Source: an uncultured Alphaproteobacteria bacterium
GTDB lineage: Bacteria > Pseudomonadota > Alphaproteobacteria > CAAHEQ01 > UBA3637
DNA: 43,263 nucleotides
Assembly (NCBI GenBank): GCA_944392785.1
Contig: CALXXW010000025.1
Coordinates: 1 to 43,263, forward strand
Direction: 5' to 3'
Made by a program: the position numbers and the translations under genes. Of this stretch, positions 1 to 8,834 are shown in pieces (the first letter of the stretch is position 1; the number at the start of each line of letters is the position of its first letter). The notes beneath the pieces were generated by a model. It saw nothing but the letters and a program-made list of their open reading frames with translations, had not been told where the DNA came from and ran no database searches.

Positions 1-55
1 GAGTCGTAATGGCCCCTAAAATACATAAAAAATGTGTCCAATGTTTCATGAGAAC

Positions 56-1222
56 CTACCTTTCCAACCACCAAGGGTAATCAGGATCTGACGGATCCTT
101 GGGTCGGGGAATAACCGCAATTTCCCCCGGACGGCAACACAAGCATCCTTGATTATAAAAATCCGAGATACACGTTTTTTCCGGCGGACAGGCGCCACCG
201 CAGATCCCCGCACGTCGTCCGCAGGTTAAATCATCATCACCGTTGTCCCCTAAAAACAAGGAAGAGACGATATCCCCCGTCGTTTCCGGTTGAGAGGTTG
301 TTTCAGGAGCAGCCGTCGTTTCCGGGTCCTGACACACATGAACAATCACGATATGTCCGTTGTGCATTTGCTCCTGAGACGCCCATTTGGCGCACAACAG
401 GGCGTTGGCATAACACCCGCTACCGGCCGGACCATTTTCCAGATAAACCGTTCCCTCCGGGCATTCAACCTCATTGCCGCCGCCGCCATTGTCGTTCGGA
501 CAATACCCCTGAGCATTACAGGGAGAAGAGCAACATCTATCCAGACATTGATATTCGTCCGACGGACATCCACCAGATCCCGTCCCCGAGCCTTTGGCGC
601 AATCATCCCCAAAACACAGAATCAACAAATCATAATTGTTGGCGGCAATTTCGTCGGGCGTGAATTTTTCCACCTCGGACGGACGCCGCTCTAACGGGTC
701 AATGATTTTACATAACGCCTCTTTATCCTCAGGGGTGCTGCCCATATAAACACGGCTGCCGTTACGGTCGGCATAGGCCAACGTATACTCTAAATTCGCA
801 TTCAAAATTTTACGACAGGCATTAAACGTCAAATTGTTGGCTACAACAGCAAAAGTGTTGCGAGATAAAACTTCGGCCGATACAATGGTGTTGGCAATCG
901 TCTTAAACTCATAAATACGATTGTCGGTCGGATCAGGCGGCAAAAAGTCAACATTACTGATGACATCTTTCATCGGAATGGAAACAGGTTGTCCCGACTG
1001 TTCCGCGTCTTCACCATAATCCCTTAACACTGTTCCGGTGCGGGCCCCGACAACGGTTTTGACAATCTGATCAACGGTTTCGTTTTCTTTGTGCATTTCA
1101 ACGGCTAAACGATATCCCACCAATCCGCCGATGGATAATAATCCCATAATTGCCAGCGTTGCCAACATCTCAGACATGGTGCGGCCAAGTTGACTTTTTT
1201 TGCTTTCCGGTGTCTTTGTCAT
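56..1222 (-). CDS. Prepilin-like protein with cysteine-rich, Thr-rich C-terminal region
   Basis: A 388-residue protein with a type IV prepilin-style N-terminus. A short basic leader ends in Gly13, followed by RTMSE (Glu at +5, as in pilins) and a hydrophobic helix to about residue 42. Prepilin peptidase would cut after Gly13. The body (about 43-200) has no motif I recognise. From about residue 210 it becomes cysteine-rich, with several CC and CxxxC groups, a Gly-rich linker and a PETT-type repeat (three ETT units near residues 305-318), then a second cysteine cluster before the C-terminus. This suggests an exported, disulfide-stabilised surface protein, not a simple major pilin. It has its own promoter and no pilus assembly gene beside it. 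The start is set by the leader. The pilin-like N-terminus is clear; the function of the rest is unknown. Confidence 0.8.
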   Translation of the reverse strand: MTKTPESKKSQLGRTMSEMLATLAIMGLLSIGGLVGYRLAVEMHKENETVDQIVKTVVGARTGTVLRDYGEDAEQSGQPVSIPMKDVISNVDFLPPDPTDNRIYEFKTIANTIVSAEVLSRNTFAVVANNLTFNACRKILNANLEYTLAYADRNGSRVYMGSTPEDKEALCKIIDPLERRPSEVEKFTPDEIAANNYDLLILCFGDDCAKGSGTGSGGCPSDEYQCLDRCCSSPCNAQGYCPNDNGGGGNEVECPEGTVYLENGPAGSGCYANALLCAKWASQEQMHNGHIVIVHVCQDPETTAAPETTSQPETTGDIVSSLFLGDNGDDDLTCGRRAGICGGACPPEKTCISDFYNQGCLCCRPGEIAVIPRPKDPSDPDYPWWLER

Positions 1223-1258
1223 GAAAAAGCCCCTTTTTAATTGAATTCAATTGTCTCT

Positions 1259-1287
1259 ATTATATGAAAAATAAATTTGAATTGCAA
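1259..1287 (-). promoter_or_regulatory. Sigma70-type promoter of the prepilin-like gene
   Basis: On the minus strand TTGCAA (1287-1282) is followed by a 17-base spacer and a perfect TATAAT (1264-1259). It lies about 37 bases upstream of the start codon at 1222. A purine-rich AAAAAGGGG stretch lies between the promoter and the ATG and may serve as ribosome binding site. Confidence 0.75.
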
Positions 1288-1374
1288 GCGCTTTTTTCAT
1301 CTTTTTTTTCATGGGGAAACAGAGGTCTGAGATCGGAAGAAAACAGCCGGCTCAAAACACAAGGCGATAGAGGA

Positions 1375-2478
1375 CTAAGGCATGTGCCAATCTCCCCCGG
1401 AAACAGGGGCCGAAACTCCGGTCGTTCCGGGAAAGCTGATAGGTAAATTCATCCAAGAACGGACAGCTAAAAACGCATAGGCCGGTGCTCCGGCTTCATA
1501 AAAGGAAAGTTTGGCCTCGGACGCCGTTTGCACCAAGCCGCCCAGCCGCTTTTTCAATAGGCGAACCAGGTTGGGATTGTGAATGCCGCCTCCCAATAGA
1601 ATCCATTGAGCGGGACGCGTGGGCAGAAAATCCAGCGCTTTTACAATCGATTCCACAATAAAGTGCGTCAGAGTGGTGGCTCCGTCCGCCGTGGACAAGC
1701 CTTCTACTTGCTCTAACAAGCCGTCAAAATCGTCTCGATCAAGCGTTTTTGGGGGGCGCTGAGCCAAGTAGGGAGCCTTTAAAAGCTGCTCCAAAACTTT
1801 GGTATCCGGTTGACCTTTGGCACCCCATGTCCCATCAAAATCCATGTCAAGATCGGCATGCCGCTTTAACCACTTGTCTAACAACAGACAACCAACCCCT
1901 ATGTCAAAGGCTTGCAGCTCACCGACAGCGCCAATGTAGGTCAAGCCGGAAATCCCTCCCAGAGTCACATACCCCAAAGGTTTTTGAAGCGGTCGGGAAA
2001 GCGCCTCTAAAAACGGAGCCGTCATGGGGCCTCCCGTCCCGCCGGCCCTTAAATCCGCTTGAACAAAACGATTGACAACAGGAAGGTGAAGCGCTTGAGC
2101 CACAACATGACCCTTGCCCAGTGTAAAGTCAAATCTGTCCGCCGCTTTGTGCCGAACAGAGTGCCCCGAATAACCGACAATTTCAATGTTCGGATGCGTT
2201 TTTTGCGTTTGATCTAATAGCTCTTGCGCAACAGAAATCTGAAAAGCCATCAGATCTTCCTCCACTTGGCTGAGACGGGCCGTATCGACAAGGCTATCCG
2301 CTCCTTTTAACGCTAAAACCTGCTCGCGCAAATCCGCCGGATAAGAACGCGTGATCATCACGGGAGGCGTTAAAATGTCCAGGCCGTCCGTCTCTAAAAT
2401 CGCCGCGTCAACATAAACGGCCGCAGAATCAGAATAAAGCCCCAAAGCCTTGACTGGACGTAATTGATCTAAAGGCAT
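1375..2478 (-). CDS. anmK: Anhydro-N-acetylmuramic acid kinase-like protein (AnmK family)
   Basis: The family phosphorylates and opens 1,6-anhydro-MurNAc during peptidoglycan recycling in the cytoplasm. The 367-residue length is normal. Family blocks are present: GHSVRH, the DLRAGGTGGP segment carrying the presumed catalytic Asp, LGGISGLT, LLGGGIHNP and the C-terminal SFPGTTGV. The N-terminal phosphate-binding loop, normally SGTSxDG after GLM, reads SDSAAVY at residues 16-22, so the Gly-Thr-Ser and Asp-Gly are lost. That could weaken or abolish ATP use, so the catalytic call is less certain than the family. It is the last gene of the ftsE-ftsX-ydcF-plsC operon and overlaps plsC by 10 bp, with an AAGGAGA ribosome site before its ATG. 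Confidence 0.85.
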   Translation of the reverse strand: MPLDQLRPVKALGLYSDSAAVYVDAAILETDGLDILTPPVMITRSYPADLREQVLALKGADSLVDTARLSQVEEDLMAFQISVAQELLDQTQKTHPNIEIVGYSGHSVRHKAADRFDFTLGKGHVVAQALHLPVVNRFVQADLRAGGTGGPMTAPFLEALSRPLQKPLGYVTLGGISGLTYIGAVGELQAFDIGVGCLLLDKWLKRHADLDMDFDGTWGAKGQPDTKVLEQLLKAPYLAQRPPKTLDRDDFDGLLEQVEGLSTADGATTLTHFIVESIVKALDFLPTRPAQWILLGGGIHNPNLVRLLKKRLGGLVQTASEAKLSFYEAGAPAYAFLAVRSWMNLPISFPGTTGVSAPVSGGDWHMP

Positions 2479-3218
2479 GTCGTCTCCTTGTCTTGAAAGG
2501 GGGGAAGCGTCTCCTCGGCTCTGTCAATACGGTTATATAATTCGTTTAAAAAAGCACGACGTTCCATCCCCGGATAAATCGGCGGTAAAATGCGTATCGT
2601 CACTGTTCCCGCATTCTTTCGAATCCGATTCTTGGGCCAGGCATAACCCGTGTTTAAAGCAACCGGAACAACCGGTACTTGACACTGCTCGTAAAGTAAA
2701 GCAACACCAGGGCTAAAAGGCTTTTTCATGCCGGGGGCAACGCGCGTGCCTTCAGGAAAAATAATCAGGTTCATGCCATCGTTTAATCGCTCGGAAACTT
2801 TCTTGAGCATTTGACGCATCGTGCGGGCGCCCCCTCGGCGATCAATCGGCACGCAACCCGTCTTTATAAAATACAAGCCCGCGAATGGAATCAATAACAG
2901 CTCCCTTTTTAAAACGTAAAAAGCGTTGGGAATCAGACAATGAAAAAGCGTTGTTTCTAACGCCGATTGATGCTTGGATGCTATAATATAACCATTTTGT
3001 TTCGGCAGGTTGTCACGCCCTTCAATGCGAACCCGAACGCCACAAATCACTCGCAACAAAGCTTGTGTCATGCGTGTCCAAAATATCGGGAAAAATAAGG
3101 CTTTCTTGCGCGGTAAAAACAGCGTGGGAAGCATCAGGATAAATAATATCAAGGTGACACTGTATAGAATAATCAAAAAAATAACAGAGCGAATCAAAGT
3201 CCCAATCAAAGATAACAT
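2469..3218 (-). CDS. plsC: 1-acyl-sn-glycerol-3-phosphate acyltransferase
   Basis: It transfers a second acyl chain to lysophosphatidic acid at the inner membrane, giving phosphatidic acid for phospholipid synthesis. The 249-residue protein starts with a hydrophobic N-terminal segment (about residues 5-35). It has the acyltransferase block SKHQSALETT, where the usual HX4D is HX4E, a form common in alphaproteobacteria. The second block GCVPIDRRGG and the third FPEGTRVAPG follow in the expected order. The start lies one base after the ydcF stop, with GGA about 10 bases ahead, and the 3' end overlaps anmK. Placement with ftsEX suggests coordination of membrane synthesis with division, which is inference. 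Confidence 0.9.
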   Translation of the reverse strand: MLSLIGTLIRSVIFLIILYSVTLILFILMLPTLFLPRKKALFFPIFWTRMTQALLRVICGVRVRIEGRDNLPKQNGYIIASKHQSALETTLFHCLIPNAFYVLKRELLLIPFAGLYFIKTGCVPIDRRGGARTMRQMLKKVSERLNDGMNLIIFPEGTRVAPGMKKPFSPGVALLYEQCQVPVVPVALNTGYAWPKNRIRKNAGTVTIRILPPIYPGMERRAFLNELYNRIDRAEETLPPFQDKETTCL

Positions 3219-3219
3219 G

Positions 3220-3804
3220 TTAAAATATCCTTTCGATTAAATGGTAAGTGTAGACGGCTAAAAATTTGTGATACTCAACGAACAACAGCCAAGCGTAGCG
3301 CGTATAAATCCAATCAACGGATTCGTCAAAACGTTTGGGAAAAACAGGCTCGGGAACAATGACAAGGTTCGGTGCTAAACGCTGGATTTCAAATAAACTG
3401 CGCGGCATATGATAAAAACTGGTGACAAGTGTAATGGATCGGATATCATGCTGTTGAATCCAATAGGCGGTTTCAATGGCATTTTCTTTTGTGTTTGTCG
3501 CTAAATATCCCAGAGTGATGCGCGGTTGTAAAAAAGGCATGGCGCGTTCCATAATTTCGGACAGTGTGACGGTTTTGTTAACACCGGAAATCAATAAATG
3601 TTCACTTTTCGTCTGCTCTAATAAATCAATGCCCTTTTGAACGCGAGCGTTGCCACCCGTTAAGACCACTATAGCCTCCGTCGCGGCCTGGGGTTGAAGT
3701 TTAAAGCTGAGAGCATAGGCACAAAAAATACAAAATCCAATCAGCCATAGCACAAAAACAACAGCAAAACAATAAGAAAAAAAGCCAAGAGTCTTTTTTA
3801 TCAT
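3220..3804 (-). CDS. YdcF/SanA-type DUF218 membrane protein
   Basis: A 194-residue protein of the YdcF/ElyC/SanA group (DUF218). One N-terminal transmembrane helix (about residues 5-30) is followed by the domain start AIVVLTGG. Further family features are the ARVQKGIDLL helix, LLISG, TxENA (TKENAIETA) and the VTSFYHMPRS block. The family acts in envelope or undecaprenyl-linked processes, but the reaction is poorly defined. I chose the start at 3804, whose ATG shares its A with the ftsX TGA (TGATG), over an upstream in-frame ATG inside ftsX; this fits translational coupling. The last base lies one nucleotide before plsC. Confidence 0.82.
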   Translation of the reverse strand: MIKKTLGFFSYCFAVVFVLWLIGFCIFCAYALSFKLQPQAATEAIVVLTGGNARVQKGIDLLEQTKSEHLLISGVNKTVTLSEIMERAMPFLQPRITLGYLATNTKENAIETAYWIQQHDIRSITLVTSFYHMPRSLFEIQRLAPNLVIVPEPVFPKRFDESVDWIYTRYAWLLFVEYHKFLAVYTYHLIERIF

Positions 3805-4697
3805 CACAGAAACCGCTTCAAATAACAATCGACTGTTTTATAGGCCGTGAGGAACCCTAATATCGCCAGTATCACCGGAATGAACGCTAAAATACCCCAA
3901 TGCCATGAAGTGAGCCCTATCGCCAGGGCCGTATCGTTTGAAAAAGTGCGCAAGAAAAAAGAAACGCCGATGATTAATGGTATGGCAAGTAAAAATCCAA
4001 ACAGAGCCCCTAAAAAAGTCTGTTTCATGCTATGCCAAGCGTATTGCCGGATAATAAAGAAGTCATTTGCCCCCATCATATGGACAAGATTAATGACGGA
4101 TTCATGGACCGTCAGGCTGGCACGCGTGGCATAAATAACAGTAAAGGTGGTCGTTAATGTTAATAAGACCAAAATAAAGCCAATCATTTTCAACATGTTA
4201 TGTGCCAATCGAACCAAGGAATCCAACCAAAAGCGATGGCTATCTAAAACGGCTTGAGGAACTTGTTCGGCTAAATCAGCCTGTATTTGTTTGATATGAG
4301 GTGGTGCTGCGTGGTCTATTTCGACATCTATCAACTGAGGTAAGGGTAATTCTTGAATAACCGTATTCGGCGCCAGCCAAGGTTGCATCAAAGTTGCCAT
4401 TTGATTATCGTCCAAAACGGTTGCTCCTTTAATACCGTCACTTGTGCGTAGAATCATCAACGCTGTTTCGACATCTTCTTGAACGACATCGCCGCGGGGT
4501 TTTCCTTCTCGGTCATATGTGGGAATTTGGACGGTAATAGCTCCGGATACACTGCGCTCCCAGTCTGAAATAGTGGCGTAGCTGATCAGTCCTCCGGCTA
4601 AAATCAGAGTCGCGATAAACGCCATAATCATACTCATCCACGCCAGAAACAACGTATCGGACGCCGATCCGAAAAAAAGATTTGTCTTATTAATCAT
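3804..4697 (-). CDS. ftsX: Cell division protein FtsX
   Basis: FtsX is the four-helix membrane partner of the FtsE ATPase. The complex sits at the septal ring and activates periplasmic peptidoglycan hydrolases. The 297-residue protein has a first helix at about residues 15-40, a periplasmic domain of roughly 110 residues, and three C-terminal helices with the family block ESVINLVHMMGAND. The start at 4697 (MINKTN) is supported by a strong GGGGAGG site ahead of it. A longer frame reading back into ftsE has no such site. It overlaps ftsE by 8 bp. Confidence 0.92.
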   Translation of the reverse strand: MINKTNLFFGSASDTLFLAWMSMIMAFIATLILAGGLISYATISDWERSVSGAITVQIPTYDREGKPRGDVVQEDVETALMILRTSDGIKGATVLDDNQMATLMQPWLAPNTVIQELPLPQLIDVEIDHAAPPHIKQIQADLAEQVPQAVLDSHRFWLDSLVRLAHNMLKMIGFILVLLTLTTTFTVIYATRASLTVHESVINLVHMMGANDFFIIRQYAWHSMKQTFLGALFGFLLAIPLIIGVSFFLRTFSNDTALAIGLTSWHWGILAFIPVILAILGFLTAYKTVDCYLKRFL

Positions 4698-5439
4698 GGG
4701 TACCTCCCCGGTTGAAAAGTTTAGATGCCATGTCCACATAAGGCTTTTGACTTGGGATGATTTTTAATTGGCCGTGGGAAAGATGCAGCTGAGGGAAGTT
4801 GGTCTGTTTAATAAGCCCTTGGTTGTGCGTCGCAATAACCACGGTTGTTCCTAATTTGTTCAGCTCTAAAAATAAGCGTAATAGGCGATTGGCCATAGCA
4901 TCATCCACATTTCCCGTTGGTTCATCGGCCAGCAATAATGTCGGTCGATTGATAACAGCACGGGCAATGGCAATGCGTTGTTGTTCTCCGCCGGATAGCT
5001 CGGGCGGAAGGGCTCGCATTTGTTTTTCCAGTCCAACCCAGGCCAACAGCTCGGAAACATGGTGGCGAATCTCACTTTCTTTGACTCCGGCGATTCTAAG
5101 CGGTAAGGCGACGTTATCAAAAGCATTTAAGTGATTAAGCAGGCAAAAATCTTGAAAAACAACGCCTATTTGTCGCCGAATATGTGCTTTGGCGCGGCGA
5201 GATAACTGATCGACCGCGTACCCAAACAGCCGGACACGACCTTTGGTCGGCAACGCGTTCAGATAGAGCAAACTCAGCAGCGAGGTTTTCCCGGCCCCGC
5301 TTTCCCCGGTCATAAAATGAAACGACCCCGGTTCCAAAGAAAAATGAATATCTTTCAGAACATCGTTTCCTCCGGGATAACGAAAGGAGACGCCGTTGAA
5401 TTCGGCAATTAGGGACGACAATTTATTTTGCTCTATCAC
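4690..5439 (-). CDS. ftsE: Cell division ATP-binding protein FtsE
   Basis: FtsE is the cytoplasmic ABC ATPase of the FtsEX divisome complex. In the 249 residues one sees the Walker A loop GESGAGKTS (about 45-53), the Q-loop VVFQDFCLL, the ABC signature LSGGEQQR, the Walker B LLLADEPTGNVD and the switch histidine in VIATHNQ. It is the first gene of a five-gene minus-strand envelope operon. It faces a zinc-ribbon membrane protein across an 86-base divergent intergenic region. Confidence 0.95.
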   Translation of the reverse strand: MIEQNKLSSLIAEFNGVSFRYPGGNDVLKDIHFSLEPGSFHFMTGESGAGKTSLLSLLYLNALPTKGRVRLFGYAVDQLSRRAKAHIRRQIGVVFQDFCLLNHLNAFDNVALPLRIAGVKESEIRHHVSELLAWVGLEKQMRALPPELSGGEQQRIAIARAVINRPTLLLADEPTGNVDDAMANRLLRLFLELNKLGTTVVIATHNQGLIKQTNFPQLHLSHGQLKIIPSQKPYVDMASKLFNRGGTHD

Positions 5440-5461
5440 GTGGGTTCCTCACTAAAAACTG

Positions 5462-5490
5462 TTGTATCTTTTTTTCAAATCGTATATAGT
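5462..5490 (+). promoter_or_regulatory. Promoter of the zinc-ribbon gene and downstream series
   Basis: TTGTAT (5462-5467), a 17-base spacer and TATAGT (5485-5490) form a good sigma70-like pair. An AAAAGGGG ribosome site follows just before the ATG at 5526. This intergenic region must also hold the divergent ftsE promoter, which I could not place with confidence. Confidence 0.6.
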
Positions 5491-5525
5491 ATCTTTACAC
5501 TATTTTTTTGAAAAGGGGAAGTTAA

Positions 5526-6734
5526 ATGTTTGTGATATGCCCAAAATGTTCTGCCGAATACCGTATTCCGGCCGATAAACACCTTGAAAAGGGCCAACTT
5601 TTAAAGTGTTCGGCCTGTCATCATCTGTTTAAGTGCCCCGTTGCGTCAGATGTATCGGAAACCGAAAAAACAGTGCCGGAGATGCCATTACCGGAAACAC
5701 CGGTATTGACGGAAACACCCGGCTTGACGCAAGACTCGGCTCCTTTCCCGAACGGTGCTTTCAAAATGTCGTTATATGAGCAGCCGATTAAGGAAAAACT
5801 GGATACGCCGGCCTTTTTTGCGGATGAACGTATTAAAATGGCGGCAAATGAGCATGATGAGCTTTTACCCGAAGAATTTATGCCTCTGGTTGCTCCCGAA
5901 AAGAACAACAAACGTCACTGGGTTCCCCTTTACATTGCTTTTTATTTGGTGGTTATTGCTGCCGCCGGATGGTTGGGGTGGCATTATCGGTTTGTTCTGA
6001 AACCACATTTTTATGATTTATCGATTTTGTTTGACGAAAAGAGCAGGGCTCGTCCCGTTATAAAAATAACGGTGCCGACACCGAATGTGCAGTCGTCTTC
6101 AACAAGGGATTCAGCCTCGACGCTGGAAGTCGTCTCGAAAACAAATACAATCCCCAACGTGGAACAAGTATCAGATTCTAAGCCGCTGCCTGAGGTCAAG
6201 GTGGCTACCGGAACAGAGCCTATCTTTGATGTTGAAAAGGCTGGGCCGGATGAACCAAGGAAGAATATCAAGGGGGGTGAGGATAAAGCCTCCTTTATCC
6301 CGCCAACACCTGTTGAGTCAGTTGTTTCGGTGACGGCTCAACCTTCGGCAACGGCCACCACACCACCTCAAGTAGAGGATATGTCGCCGCGTGAGGAGAT
6401 ATCAGTGGAAAATGCGGTCGAACAGTCACTTGACAAGTCAATTCAAGATGAGTCTTCTTTGTTTACGATTCTGCCGTTGACATATCGCATTGAACAACAG
6501 GTGGGACAGGCGTCTCAATTATTGATTGAAGGAAGTGTGAAAAACAGCTCGTTCGAGGAGCAGCCATCTCCTATGGTGCAGGTGCGTGTTTATGATAAAA
6601 CGGGTCATGTTGTGGCGAGCAAAAAAGTGCATTTAACGGATACGGTTCTGCCGCCGGAAGGGATTGGTGCTTTTTTTACGGGCATAACACCGGCGCCGAC
6701 AGAGGTTGAACGAGTTGAGGCAACGGTCGAATAG
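5526..6734 (+). CDS. MJ0042-type zinc-ribbon membrane protein (DUF3426-like)
   Basis: A 402-residue protein. Residues 1-37 form an MJ0042 zinc ribbon with Cys5, Cys8, Cys28 and Cys31, plus an extra Cys37. A Pro/Thr/Glu-rich linker leads to one transmembrane helix near residues 133-153. A long low-complexity region rich in Ser, Thr, Pro and Glu (about 170-310) precedes a C-terminal beta domain (about 320-402) like DUF3426, with VRVYDKTGHVVA. Such proteins are common next to ftsEX in alphaproteobacteria and their role is not established. The layout implies a cytoplasmic zinc ribbon and a periplasmic C-terminal domain. Confidence 0.82.
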   Translation: MFVICPKCSAEYRIPADKHLEKGQLLKCSACHHLFKCPVASDVSETEKTVPEMPLPETPVLTETPGLTQDSAPFPNGAFKMSLYEQPIKEKLDTPAFFADERIKMAANEHDELLPEEFMPLVAPEKNNKRHWVPLYIAFYLVVIAAAGWLGWHYRFVLKPHFYDLSILFDEKSRARPVIKITVPTPNVQSSSTRDSASTLEVVSKTNTIPNVEQVSDSKPLPEVKVATGTEPIFDVEKAGPDEPRKNIKGGEDKASFIPPTPVESVVSVTAQPSATATTPPQVEDMSPREEISVENAVEQSLDKSIQDESSLFTILPLTYRIEQQVGQASQLLIEGSVKNSSFEEQPSPMVQVRVYDKTGHVVASKKVHLTDTVLPPEGIGAFFTGITPAPTEVERVEATVE

Positions 6735-6754
6735 TTGTTAAAAGGAGAAGAGTG

Positions 6755-7486
6755 ATGAAGCGTCTTTTGGTTATTCTGGTTTTCTTTAGTGTTTCTACCT
6801 CTGGTTGGGCAAAATGTGTCGAGGCCGATCGCATCGCGCGCACAAAGGACATGCTGACGGCCATTTCGACATATGAGTCATGTGCCATTCAATATAATGA
6901 CGATGTTTCGCAGGCATTGTTGGCGCCTATTTATGAAGAGGGACGCTATGGTGTCGCTCGGAATTTACAACGAGCCTTGCTTTTCTACCACCTGTCAGCG
7001 GAAAACGGCAATGCTGTTTCTCAGACGGCATTGGCAGAGTTGTTGATGCGTCTGGATGAAAATGAGGAGGGGCGTGCCGAAATCAGAAAGTATATACGCA
7101 AAATTAACGTAGCGGGCAAAACAACCGGGGGTCGGGTATCGGCAGATATTCTTCATCCCTATGCGCTGTTGGCGTTGGCAGCCGAAAAACAAGCGGCTAA
7201 ATGGTATTATCCCAGTGATGTTTTGTCGTCCCCAAAAGCGGCTCATTTATTCCGTTCCTATCAAATTGAGCCGGATAAGCAGAAAGAGGTGATGCGTCTG
7301 GCGACGGCTTGGAAAAATCGTAAGTTGTTGGCGGCAGCGAAAGAGGTTTTATCGGCCGATGAATACCAACGATTTTATGACGAGCTCTATCCTGCCGTCG
7401 GGCGTCCCGATGCTTTTTCGCGATCGCAAACCTTGCAACGTTTAGAAGAACAGATGAAAATCTATCGAACAAAGGCTGAAAGATGA
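6755..7486 (+). CDS. Secreted Sel1-like repeat protein
   Basis: A 243-residue protein with a Sec signal peptide (cleavage probably after SGWA, near residue 20). At least one or two Sel1/TPR-like helical repeats lie near residues 50-90 (YEEGRYGVARNLQRALLFY). The rest is helical without a recognised motif, so the product is probably periplasmic. The ATG at 6755 is preferred over the GTG immediately before it, because AAAGGAGAAG sits at the better distance. The stop overlaps the miaB start by 4 bp (ATGA), so the two are translationally coupled. A link between the periplasmic protein and tRNA modification is not implied. Confidence 0.78.
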   Translation: MKRLLVILVFFSVSTSGWAKCVEADRIARTKDMLTAISTYESCAIQYNDDVSQALLAPIYEEGRYGVARNLQRALLFYHLSAENGNAVSQTALAELLMRLDENEEGRAEIRKYIRKINVAGKTTGGRVSADILHPYALLALAAEKQAAKWYYPSDVLSSPKAAHLFRSYQIEPDKQKEVMRLATAWKNRKLLAAAKEVLSADEYQRFYDELYPAVGRPDAFSRSQTLQRLEEQMKIYRTKAER

Positions 7487-8793
7487 AAAAATTGTATATA
7501 AAGACATTCGGCTGTCAAATGAATGTTTATGATTCGGCGCGAATGCGAGATGCCTTGCTGGCGCTGGGATATCAGGAAACAGAGGAACCGGATGAGGCAG
7601 ATATTCTGCTGATTAACACATGCCATATTCGGGAAAAGGCTTCTGAAAAGTTGTATTCGGAAATAGGAAGATTAGCGGCTTTTAAGACCGCGCGACAGGC
7701 TCGGGGACAAGAAACTTTGATTATTGTCGCGGGGTGTGTTGTTCAAGCGGATGGTTCGGAATTGCTTCATCGTGCCCCGGCTGTTGATATTGCTGTCGGA
7801 CCGCAAAATTATCATCTTTTACCGGAATTGATTACCAAGCGGTTGCGTCTGAAAAGTCGGCAGATAGTTGCCGATTTCCCGGCAGAGTCGAAATTTGATT
7901 TTTTGCCCGAGACAAAAGCGGGATCGGCTTCTTGCTTTTTGGCCATACAAGAGGGATGTGATAATTTTTGTTCGTATTGTGTGGTGCCTTATACGCGCGG
8001 GTGCGAGTACTCAAGACCGGCGGCAGATATTTTGGCCGAGGCGCGTCAGTTGGTTCGGACGGGTGCTAAAGAAATCATGCTGTTGGGACAAAATGTGAAT
8101 GCCTGGCATGGGGAAGGAGCCGCCGATTTAGGGGAACTGATTCGACGTTTATGTGATATTGAAGGATTGCAACGATTGCGCTATACGACTTCATACCCTT
8201 CGAAAATGACGGACAGTATCATTTCGGTGCATGCTTTAGAAAAGGTGATGCCGTATATCCATTTGCCTATTCAAGCCGGCAGTAATGCGATTTTAAAAGC
8301 GATGAATCGTCAGTATACAGTGGCCGAGTATGAGGATATTGTCGCACGTTTTCGAGAGGTGCGGCCGGATATGGCTATTTCCTCTGACTTTATTGTCGGC
8401 TTTCCGGGGGAAACCGATGCGGATTTTGAGCAGACGCTGGCTCTTGTCGAACGTGTCAAATATGCCAGTTCTTTTTCTTTTAAATTCAGTGCTCGTCCGG
8501 GAACGCCGGCCAGTTTGATGAAAAATCAGATTCCGGAAAAGGTCAAGACAGAGCGTCTGATGCGCTTGCAAGAATTGTTAATGTGTCAGCAGCGTGCCTT
8601 TAATGATCAGACGGTTGGCAAAGAATTGGATGTTTTGCTGATCGAAGAGGGTAAAAAGAAAGGACAACTGTTGGGGTATACGCCGTATTTACAAGGCACG
8701 CATGTCTCGTCGGATAAAGCCCGATTGGGGGATATTGTGCGTGTTAAAATAACAGGTAGCAGTGCAACCTCCTTGTCAGGTGAGGTAATTTAG
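7483..8793 (+). CDS. miaB: tRNA-2-methylthio-N6-dimethylallyladenosine synthase MiaB
   Basis: This radical-SAM enzyme adds the 2-methylthio group to i6A37 of tRNAs reading UNN codons. The 436-residue protein has the N-terminal methylthiotransferase domain with Cys11, Cys47 and Cys85 for one 4Fe-4S cluster. It has the radical-SAM motif CxxxCxxC at 159, 163 and 166 for the other, and a C-terminal TRAM domain (about 375-436). Motifs such as [15 protein letters not shown] and PYTRG fit MiaB rather than MtaB or RimO. It opens the conserved alphaproteobacterial run miaB-phoH-ybeY-corC. Confidence 0.96.
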   Translation: MKKLYIKTFGCQMNVYDSARMRDALLALGYQETEEPDEADILLINTCHIREKASEKLYSEIGRLAAFKTARQARGQETLIIVAGCVVQADGSELLHRAPAVDIAVGPQNYHLLPELITKRLRLKSRQIVADFPAESKFDFLPETKAGSASCFLAIQEGCDNFCSYCVVPYTRGCEYSRPAADILAEARQLVRTGAKEIMLLGQNVNAWHGEGAADLGELIRRLCDIEGLQRLRYTTSYPSKMTDSIISVHALEKVMPYIHLPIQAGSNAILKAMNRQYTVAEYEDIVARFREVRPDMAISSDFIVGFPGETDADFEQTLALVERVKYASSFSFKFSARPGTPASLMKNQIPEKVKTERLMRLQELLMCQQRAFNDQTVGKELDVLLIEEGKKKGQLLGYTPYLQGTHVSSDKARLGDIVRVKITGSSATSLSGEVI

Positions 8794-8834
8794 GGTATAC
8801 TACCACAGAGCAAACGGGTATCAATGGAGGAAAA

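Noticed and set aside
290-694. Plus-strand frames inside the pilin-like gene
   Set aside because: They are shadows of the minus-strand frame, basic-rich and without ribosome sites. The pilin-like protein has a clear processing site and promoter.
1264-1446. Plus-strand 60-residue frame between the pilin-like gene and anmK
   Set aside because: It begins on the pilin promoter and runs into the anmK 3' end. No ribosome site or family.
6752-6754. GTG as start of the Sel1-like protein after the zinc-ribbon gene
   Set aside because: The ATG immediately after it has better spacing to AAAGGAG and gives the same signal peptide.
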